Shown here: piece after piece, positions 21,292 to 28,108 of the stretch
Layout of the letters: every line of letters begins with the position of its first letter
How positions within the stretch are numbered: the stretch's first letter is position 1
Notes under the pieces: generated by a model
Seen by the model: the letters and a program-made list of their open reading frames with translations, nothing else
The model's database searches: none
Told to the model about the DNA's origin: nothing
NCBI GenBank assembly: GCA_027576995.1
Contig: JANBQC010000368.1
Span: 1-28,108, forward strand
Direction: 5' to 3'
Length of the DNA stretch: 28,108 nucleotides
DNA from: Dimargaris cristalligena
Taxonomy: Eukaryota > Kickxellomycota > Dimargaritomycetes > Dimargaritales > Dimargaritaceae
Program-made: the position numbers and the translations under genes

Positions 21292-23391
21292 ATGCCTCTT
21301 TCCAAGTCCACATGGTCCACTTTGGGACTATTAGGTTTAAGTTACCTTTCGGCCGCCGTTACCACCGCCCACCCCAATACTAACACTAATACTAATGCCG
21401 ACGGTAACGACAACTTTTCCTCGTCTTCCAGTATATATGACGACCACGGGCTCCTCCTTTCCTTCGGTCCCTCCGAGGCCTACGATTTCGGGCCCGGGAA
21501 TTACGCTCGAACCATGACCCGGGATGCCCCCTCGGATAAATTAAGCGTGGCCAACGATTTTTTCCAGCAGCAGGGGTACGGCGAGCAAGACTACCAAATT
21601 GTTCAAGAAATGTACTCGTCTGATTTGCAAGTCACCCACTACTACGCCCAGTTGCAGCACGACGGCTTGCCCGTGGTGAATGGGCATATGTCGGTCAATA
21701 TTGACGAAGGGGGTCAGGTCGTCAGTGCGTCCATGCTGCGATCAGATACCACGGCCAAGCCCCAGTCGGGCCAGTGTGCCGCCCGGTTAAACACAAACAC
21801 TAGCCAGCGCAGCTCAACGAGTGGTAGTGATACGGAACCCGCCACCCCAGTGGATCCCCAGGCCGCCCTGCAGGCTTTTGCCGACTATGTTCAACGCCCC
21901 GATTGGGCCCAGGGCGTCAATACTAGCGCCGCTTTACAGTCCGGTAACCCCGGCGGACTTCGCTCGGCTGACCAAGCCACTTCCAACTCGGCACCCGCCG
22001 ACGCCCCAATCATGGGCGACGCCCTCCACACCGTCGAAGCCGCGGCTTTGCGCCTCGACGACGGTACCTTCATTAAAGGCCGGAAAATTCGGGCCCGCGT
22101 GGATGACAACGAGGTCGAATCATTTGTTTCGGATACCGACGGCAAAGTCCGGGCCCTCTATAACAACGCCAAAAGTTTCACCCCGAGCCGCTACAAGGTA
22201 CTGCCCTATAATGTCGATATGGATCCCCAGCAGGATCTCCGGGAATGGGTGGATGAACCCGGCGCGGACGACCCCCTCTTTCCCCAAGGCTGGCAAACTA
22301 TGGGTGACCAGCGGTTTAGTGATACCCAGGGCAATTATGTAGTGGTGCAGTCCCACCGGGACGTCTCCATCGACTGGAAACAAGCGCAACGCCCCCAGGG
22401 GGATGACCAAGGCCAATTCGACTTCCCCCTTGATTTGAGTAGCGACCCCTCGAGTTACAGCGAAGCTTCGGCCACCCAGGCTTTTTACCTAGGTAATCTA
22501 TTCAGCGGGTTCGCCAAGGCGTACGGGTTTGATGCCGCTTCGGGTAATTTCCAAGGCACACATACCGCGGAAGATAACGCGGGGAACGGAGTGGCCGGCG
22601 ACCGGGTGATTATTTACGTTCAAGACGGCAAAGGGTTTAATAATGCTAATTTCGCCACCCCCGCGGACGGCCAAAGCCCCGTCATGAAAATGTACATTTG
22701 GAACAAAACGAAGCCCAGCCGCGATGGGGCGTTTGAAACGCCCATTTTCGTGCACGAATTTACGCACGGGGTTACGTCGCGTTTGACCGGGGGCCGAGCC
22801 GCGTCCAACTGTTTAACGCAGGGCGTGGCCGCGGGCATGGGGGAGGGATGGAGCGACATTATTGCCCTTAACTGGCGGCTACGGGCCGGTGATGAAAATG
22901 GCCGCAACGCGCACGGCCAGCCCGACCGCCCCTTAGGTATCGGCACCTACGGCAACGGCGGTAACACCGTCCGGCCCTATATTTATACGACCAACGTGGA
23001 CCAGAACCCCCTCCAGTTTGGCCATCTCAGCGACGCGCGGTTCAAAACCGTCCATAACATTGGGACCATTTGGACTACCATGTTGTACGAAATTCTGTGG
23101 AATTATATTGCGCAACACGGCCTGGAACCGGACTTTATCCGGAACCCTACGAGTACTAAGGGCAATACCATGTTCATGCGCATGTTGTTCGCGTCGTGGA
23201 AACTCCAGCCCTGTAGCCCGGATTTTTTGCAGGCCCGCTCGGCTATGCTGCAGGCGGATAAACGGCTGCACCAGGAACAGAATAAGTGCCTGATTTGGCG
23301 GGGATTTGCGAAACGCGGCATGGGGGAAGATGCGACGTATTCATCGAGTGGCGTCGTGGAGAGCGACAAGGTACCAAGCGACTGCGAATAG
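21292..23391 (+). CDS. Fungalysin, secreted M36 zinc metalloendopeptidase
   Basis: An intronless 699-residue protein. The first ATG opens a secretion signal (MPLSKSTWSTLGLLGLSYLS, hydrophobic core, likely cut near residue 24 before HPNTN). A propeptide of about 230 residues follows, with FTP-type words VANDFFQQQGYGEQDYQIV and THYYAQLQHDGLPVVNGHMS. The catalytic domain has HEFTHGVTSRLTGG with zinc ligands His488 and His492 and catalytic Glu489; the third ligand is Glu518 in GMGEGWSD. The C-terminus NKCLIWRGFAKRGMG is typical of the family. M36 enzymes are made as zymogens and degrade extracellular protein such as elastin and keratin. A Ser/Thr/Asn-rich stretch and poly-Ser follow the signal. 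The frame stays open 162 bp upstream but without an ATG. Codon use is strongly biased, suggesting high expression. Confidence 0.95.
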   Translation: MPLSKSTWSTLGLLGLSYLSAAVTTAHPNTNTNTNADGNDNFSSSSSIYDDHGLLLSFGPSEAYDFGPGNYARTMTRDAPSDKLSVANDFFQQQGYGEQDYQIVQEMYSSDLQVTHYYAQLQHDGLPVVNGHMSVNIDEGGQVVSASMLRSDTTAKPQSGQCAARLNTNTSQRSSTSGSDTEPATPVDPQAALQAFADYVQRPDWAQGVNTSAALQSGNPGGLRSADQATSNSAPADAPIMGDALHTVEAAALRLDDGTFIKGRKIRARVDDNEVESFVSDTDGKVRALYNNAKSFTPSRYKVLPYNVDMDPQQDLREWVDEPGADDPLFPQGWQTMGDQRFSDTQGNYVVVQSHRDVSIDWKQAQRPQGDDQGQFDFPLDLSSDPSSYSEASATQAFYLGNLFSGFAKAYGFDAASGNFQGTHTAEDNAGNGVAGDRVIIYVQDGKGFNNANFATPADGQSPVMKMYIWNKTKPSRDGAFETPIFVHEFTHGVTSRLTGGRAASNCLTQGVAAGMGEGWSDIIALNWRLRAGDENGRNAHGQPDRPLGIGTYGNGGNTVRPYIYTTNVDQNPLQFGHLSDARFKTVHNIGTIWTTMLYEILWNYIAQHGLEPDFIRNPTSTKGNTMFMRMLFASWKLQPCSPDFLQARSAMLQADKRLHQEQNKCLIWRGFAKRGMGEDATYSSSGVVESDKVPSDCE

Positions 23392-23883
23392 AAGTGGAAT
23401 ACACCCCCCCCCCCATATCAGGGACTTATTTATATGCTAGAGGGTTGCATAACTTGAATCTATTTATTTATGGCTTGGGCCTAGATTAAGTATCTCGATT
23501 AGCACTTTATATTGTACATGTTATATAATCAGGCATTTTTATTTTTTATTTTATTTTGTAAATAATTATTAGCTAACCCACTTGAAATAAATTAGTATAC
23601 TGCATTCAATATCAGGTGGGCTAACACCGTGGACTATTAAGGGCCATAAACGAGTCCCAGTTTTAATATAACTATCGTAATGCCCATATCCCGAGTATTA
23701 TCTAATTAGTGGTTGTCTTTGCCAGTGTTAGCCAGCTGACTTCCCCTCAGTACCGTACCCCCAGACACACGCACACACAGAGCCGTCGCCTCTCCATCAC
23801 CCACTGCTAACCCTTTCTTACTCTGGCCCCGGGTATATTATATTGAGGCGATTTTTATATATAGGACATCCATTACCGATTAG
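23392..23883. other. 3' flank, AT-rich, no gene
   Basis: Between convergent genes. It contains a C-run just after the fungalysin stop, an AT-rich block at 23515-23575 and an AATAAA at about 23586 that could be a poly(A) signal. Confidence 0.5.
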
Positions 23884-24382
23884 CTATATAATGTCTTCCA
23901 CAATGATTGCACCGGATAAAGTGGACTCGCAGGTAGCCTTAGCTAAAAACTCGAACAATGAATGTATGGGCAGAGCGGGGATGGGAAGGGGGCTATATAA
24001 TTCTAAACGCAAATAAAAATGTGTATTTAACGACATTTGTTAATTCAAGTTTTTTTATTGGTCAGGCTGAGCTGACAATATATATCTATTTTTTTTTACA
24101 AGGGTCATGGGCCGCCTCCCAAGCCGATCTCAAAGGGCTGGCACACATAAATGGTCGGAAGAGTGCCTTGGTAAAAGCATTCGGTTTGACCTCCCCCGGC
24201 GGCTTGGAACTTTTAAAGGGGTTTAGTTTTGACATTGTGCTCTTAATCCCCGGATGACGGCGGTGAATTAGCTGGGGCACCGGAGTGAGCGGAAGTGTCA
24301 ACGCGTGGGTAAACGAAAGAACAGCTGCCAATACCAGAAGGGTGAGAACGATGCTCAAATTAAAGGGAACGTGGCGCAACAT
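23884..24382 (-). CDS. Predicted small secreted protein, two exons, no known family
   Basis: Exons 24382-24100 and 23942-23884 join in phase 1 across a 157-nt GT...TTTTTAG intron to give 113 residues ending in TAG. The N-terminus is a clear signal peptide: LRH, then a hydrophobic core LSIVLTLLVLAAVLSF, then THA at residues 25-27 as a likely cut site. The mature part is basic and Pro/Lys-rich, with a dibasic RR shortly after the cut (a possible Kex2 site), and only two cysteines (in FMCASP and KATCES), which could form one disulfide. The end, SGAIIVEDII, is hydrophobic and acidic. I recognise no family. A TATA-like box lies 110-120 bp upstream. Unspliced, the frame would end after a poly-Lys run copied from the donor's A-run. 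It could be a secreted peptide or effector-like protein; that is inference. Confidence 0.6.
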
Positions 24383-24491
24383 GGGGGGGGCAGTGTGAGG
24401 GCAGGGTAGGGTCAAGTAAAGGGCCTACTGTAGATAATCCTGACAAATGAATAGAAATCGCTGGAAAAGGTCCGGGAAAAGGTTTGCTTGA

Positions 24492-24501
24492 AATATATAA
24501 A
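24492..24501 (-). promoter_or_regulatory. TATA-like box of the small secreted protein gene
   Basis: The minus strand reads CTTTATATATTTC here, 110-120 bp upstream of the ATG. Confidence 0.5.
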
Positions 24502-25595
24502 GCCAATTTTTTTTCCCAAAGTGGGTTGTGAGATTGTGGAAATGCAAAAATTCAATGTAAAGGGTAATGTGTAAACGGTAGGGGAGGGGGGTGCATACGC
24601 CCTTTTAATGGTTTATGAAGCCCCCGGCTGCGGTGTTGTTTTTTTAGTGACATTGGGCTGATAAGCCAAAAGGTCTATAGGGCTATGTCGGCGTATTATT
24701 AGGCCCAAAGCGTAGCTGGTAGGGATTTGGGCATAGGCCAGCCGTGTCCCATACCCATTGTGGGTTGATCACCCTTGGTTTACTTTTGGTTTTATAAAGG
24801 GAGGATTCACTTGTACTTTGAGGGGGGAAGGGCTAATTATTTTACCGTAATTACGGGCGTGTAAGGTTGATAGTCTTCCCTTGTGTAGAACAAGAGGAGG
24901 GGTGGGCCTTATTAAACTCATTTATATATATATATGCGGCAGGAGTATCTCTCAAATGCGACCGTAGGGTGAGGCAAATCACACCGAGTCCAGATCGGCA
25001 TCCGGTTCCACCAACGAAAACCCATCATTGGGTCTTTAGACTAAAAATCGCCCCCACCGGGTTGGCAACAATCAGACATAGCACAAATCTGCGACTAGGG
25101 GAACATTAGATATACAACGATTAATAGCTCACACTAACTCGAACTTTCTATGGCTCAATGAACTACTCATTTTGGGAGAGGGGCAAAGTAGTTGTAGAGT
25201 GCGAAAATACATTTTGTATGACTGTATCGCCTACTTTCCTGTATCCATAACATTTACATTATTATACGGCAGTGTCGAACTTCACCCATACACACTTCAG
25301 GTTCCCCACCTGGTCCACAAATTAAGCAAGCTATCCTATGTTTGGAGGCGAGGGAAAGGAGTAGAGTTCCGAATGTCGAATCCCAACCTAGCCATTTAGC
25401 AATACCGAGGGGTTATTATAAACGGATTAGCAAAAAATGTATAGGGAAGAGCTGTATTTAACTGTAGAATGGAGTATCAATGTACTAGGTCAAGTGCCGG
25501 AGGTTAACAGTTAAAGTTGCTCCTATTTTTACATATTCATTGTATTAGATATCCTATTTAATTAAACCATGTGCCATTAAAATAATTATTATTCA
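24502..25595. other. Intergenic, no gene recognised
   Basis: About 1.1 kb. Frames of 75-80 codons at 24867-25109 and 25172-25399 have no motif. Towards the right edge CpG becomes rare, marking the approach to the repeat island. Confidence 0.45.
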
Positions 25596-25628
25596 GTGTC
25601 ACCTGAGTTAACCACTCTTAGTCTGTCC
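25596..25628 (+). repeat. Repeat fragment, inverted copy at 26167-26198
   Basis: The 33 bases here, containing GTTAACCACTCTTAGTCTGTC-like sequence, match the reverse complement of 26167-26198 (GACAGACTAAGAGTGGTTAA and flanks) with few mismatches. This shows that one repeat family is present in both orientations about 540 bp apart. Confidence 0.75.
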
Positions 25629-25997
25629 AGATGTCACCCCTCCTAATCTGACCTAATCTGTCCACTAATGATTGCCATTATAGCAGGCTGTATAGCACCA
25701 TAGTGTACCCCCAGTCCTAATGGGGCTGGACATCAAATATATCATCTTACCAGCCGGACCCCCCCCCCGGATTTTGCACTACTCACTCCTAGGTGATCCT
25801 AGTGTCTTCCAGTTCCCATGGAAGCCTCCGCTCATACGAGGACCACCCAGCCCTCCCTATTGTTATCTTAGTTATGTAGTTCCCCCTCAGGACCTCCCTT
25901 GGAGTAGTCCCCCACATATATATAACCAGGCCCCCCCATGGGGACCAGTTAATACCTTAGCTTATTCCAACCCCTTAGTTTACCTCAAATAAACTCT

Positions 25998-26314
25998 ATA
26001 TACACTCACCCCCATACTGACTAGTAAGTGTGCATTAGTGTACATCCCCCACATACATAGTGGTACTTGCTTTATTCAGTTAGTATCAGCCCTACCTAAT
26101 GCTAGTAGCCCGCTTGGCCATGCCCAATGCCCCGCCTCCCATTAGAAGCCTATACCCGAGACTCTTGACAGACTAAGAGTGGTTAATTTGGGTGATACCA
26201 GAGTCTCAGAGATAGGCTTCTAATGGTAGGTGGGGTTTAGACTTGGCCAAGTGGGCTACTAGTGATAGGATGGGGGGCACACTTATGGGTCAGTATGAAG
26301 GGGTGAGTGTATAT
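25998..26314. repeat. Imperfect inverted repeat with two paired arm segments
   Basis: Outer arms 25998-26033 and 26278-26314 pair (ATATACACTCACC against GGTGAGTGTATAT, and AAGTGTGC against GCACACTT). Inner arms 26102-26165 and 26200-26262 pair over about 60 bp (CTAGTAGCCCGCTTGGCCA against TTGGCCAAGTGGGCTACTAG, and CATTAGAAGCCTAT against ATAGGCTTCTAATG). The left arm carries about 68 bp between its segments, the right arm about 15, so an insertion or deletion has occurred. The central 34 bp is the copy shared with 25596-25628. It could be a foldback element or two facing copies of a short transposon. No coding sequence lies inside. Confidence 0.8.
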
Positions 26315-27884
26315 CTATATTATAAAGTTGCTATATTTCATAAAAATGTATGGGGCTAACTCCTAAATGTAACTCCTTAGTATTAGCATTTCCAGTCACC
26401 TGATCCAAAACTCTCCTCAGTACTTAATTGATTGGAACTGCCACCCAATTACTATTACTATTACTATCTATATCTATCCATATACTAAAGGAGGGTTAAT
26501 ACTAAACTGACTACAGTACCCAGTACTAACTAAATTTATAGACCAGTACCTATATATCCAGGGTAGAACCACCCCAGAGGATAAGAACCTGGCTATGTAG
26601 TTAGAACCAACTTAGTATCATTTATACATAACCTACTGTTATATCCATACTTCCAGGCTACTAGCAATTTCATATTTAAGCTGCCTTTACCATAATAATT
26701 AATAAGTCACAGGGCCAGACATTCTCCAAGGCAGTAATATTCCTTAATTAAAATATATTTTCTTATGGCCAATAATATGTGTCCCTTTCCAGAGTGGCCA
26801 ACCCCTTCAATCTCTGTGGTAACTCCAAATAGATGTAGGACTACCAGGAATATGGTATATAGTAAGGCACTACAGTGAGGTGATGTAGAGTACAGGGTGT
26901 GGTAATAAAGTAAAAACATTCTATTTTTCTGTTAGAAACTGACCCTTATTTTATAACTATATAGAGGATACTTAAAAAATCACAGCACTTCCTACAGAGA
27001 GCACACCTGTACCATAAGTTGAAATGAAGGATCAGAGGGGAGTGTACTCCCCAGATCTATTGCTTGTACTTTATATGAAGACATTATTATAACTTAAGCC
27101 AACCCATCTATCCATCTGGATCACTCTAAACCATGAAAGAGATAGGTGGTGCATTGACCCCCCTCCATGGTACCCATCAGGTATACAGGCAACCAATGCC
27201 TATAACTGCTCCAGGATAGGTCCTTTTTCAAGGCTCTAATGGTGAGAACCTTCTTTAGGGGAGTAAGGATTTATGTAGCCAAGGCCTGGGCCAAGGAGGC
27301 ATTACTGCACCTAGGACATAATCAATTTATCTGTATTGAAGTGACTATGGCACTATTGGTCAAGTTCAACAAACACCTCCAGTGAGCACTGAGTGGCTTT
27401 TGAAATTTCAATAACATCCAGAGCACCAATCTGGACAAAAGGTTGGACAGCATTATAGAGGAGGTCCTAGCTGACCAGGTCCAACTTACAGTTATGCAAA
27501 ACACCCCAGGATATAACAGTAACTGGCAGGAAACACCAAGGACACCACCACCACCACCAAAGCACCATCTGGAGAGGAGTCTACACCCTAAGGAAATGGC
27601 CCAAGTCACATCCCAAGGATCAAGTTATGTGATGTCCAAGTCCAAGTGTAAATGTGAGAGGCAGTGGAAGGAAATCATGGAATTATGGGCCAAGATAGAG
27701 TCATATAAGCAATAGGGAAGAGCATAGAGGTAGTGAAAAGATTTAGTGAGTTAGTTGTAGTGAGTATCAATAAACTGGTAGTGAACTCTACCCTTAATAT
27801 TGCTAAAGTTGTATTGGCTATCCATAGAAGGCATTTGTGGTGAACTTACCACATTTTTACCTACTTTTATTTTTATCTATTTTT
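26159..27884. other. CpG-free island, 1,726 bp
   Basis: Reading every line of this span I find no CpG dinucleotide, although C and G are each common. The flanking CpGs are at 26157 and 27885. The rest of the window has frequent CpG. The pattern is what long-term methylation and deamination of CpG leaves in silenced repeats. It encloses a decayed open frame. Confidence 0.8.
27239..27715 (+). pseudogene. Decayed coding frame of a likely mobile element, unclassified
   Basis: One frame runs from ATG 27239 to TAG 27713 and is broken only by two TGA codons (27380 and 27398). The text looks protein-like: VRTFFRGVRIYVAKAWAKEA in the first part, LDKRLDSIIEEVLADQVQL after the breaks, then a Pro run, a Cys-Lys cluster (KSKCKCERQ) and an amphipathic end (WKEIMELWAKIESYKQ). 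All Arg codons are AGA/AGG. In a CpG-free context, TGA is what Arg CGA becomes after deamination, so both stops fit decay of one older frame. I do not recognise the family; a gag-like or transposon accessory protein is a guess. Confidence 0.4.
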
Positions 27885-27903
27885 CGCACTTATTGGAAGT
27901 ATG

Positions 27904-28079
27904 CCCCTGACGAGTGAATGAGCCCCTGCCCCTGAAGAGTATAGTCATTTTTCCTCCATTTTCATTATTATATTATTTTTTCTATTATTATATTTTATAC
28001 CCTTAACTATGATGCACCCCTGCCCCTCACTGGATGATACCCCTGCATTCACACTGCCCCTGGCCCGACTGCGCCCCTG
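27904..28079 (+). repeat. Cluster of CCCCTG motifs
   Basis: CCCCTG occurs exactly at 27904, 27923, 27929, 28017, 28040, 28057 and 28074, with a near copy CCCCTC at 28023. They fall in two groups separated by an AT-rich block (27950-28010). Spacing is irregular, so this is not a simple tandem satellite. The array may continue past the window edge. Confidence 0.6.
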
Positions 28080-28108
28080 TTCAAAGAATAGCTAACAATA
28101 GCTTTCTC

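Noticed and set aside
1..28108. tRNA genes, CRISPR arrays, phage or bacterial defence genes
   Set aside because: Every GGTTC/GAACC site I checked lacks a matching T-arm and acceptor stem; no regularly spaced repeats or bacterial gene organisation were seen.

Overview
The window reads as nuclear DNA of a filamentous, probably early-diverging, fungus. It holds a Kch-type fungal potassium-transport membrane protein, a secreted M36 fungalysin, a urease accessory gene and a five-knuckle Air1/2 protein. Genes are spliced with GTAAGT-like donors, and a dispersed 5S rRNA gene carries its own T-run terminator. Species and phylum are inference; no sequence here fixes them.

Layout: 1-73 is the 3' part of a 5S rRNA gene. 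435-1046 (-) is an ISOC2-like isochorismatase-fold hydrolase. 2723-5271 (+) is a spliced Air1/Air2-type zinc-knuckle protein (TRAMP complex). 7606-8205 (-) is ribosomal protein uS7 (RPS5). 9597-10788 (-) is a five-exon Tctex-type dynein light chain. Its exons are too short to show up as single long reading frames; I assembled it from splice sites. 11674-12270 (-) is an unrecognised small spliced gene. 13244-15193 (+) is the KCH-family membrane protein. 15914-16861 (-) is UreF. 17320-18242 (+) is a four-exon tubulin cofactor A. 21292-23391 (+) is an intronless fungalysin. 23884-24382 (-) is a two-exon small secreted protein with its own TATA box.

The last 2.5 kb differ from the rest. From about 25.4 kb CpG is scarce, and from 26159 to 27884 there is not one CpG in 1,726 bases. 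This stretch holds a decayed open frame interrupted only by TGA codons. It is flanked on the left by mixed-orientation inverted repeats and on the right by clustered CCCCTG motifs. The best reading is an old repeat island that lost CpG by methylation-driven deamination.

The genes do not form an operon-like pathway. They are independent housekeeping genes (translation, RNA surveillance, tubulin folding, dynein, urease maturation) plus secreted or membrane functions, separated by long intergenic stretches. UreF and TBCA are divergent and share a 458-bp promoter region. KCH and UreF converge. No tRNA, CRISPR or bacterial-type system was seen. The points most worth following are the CpG-free island, the small secreted protein, the unrecognised spliced gene, and a frame-breaking exon-like segment inside the Air intron.
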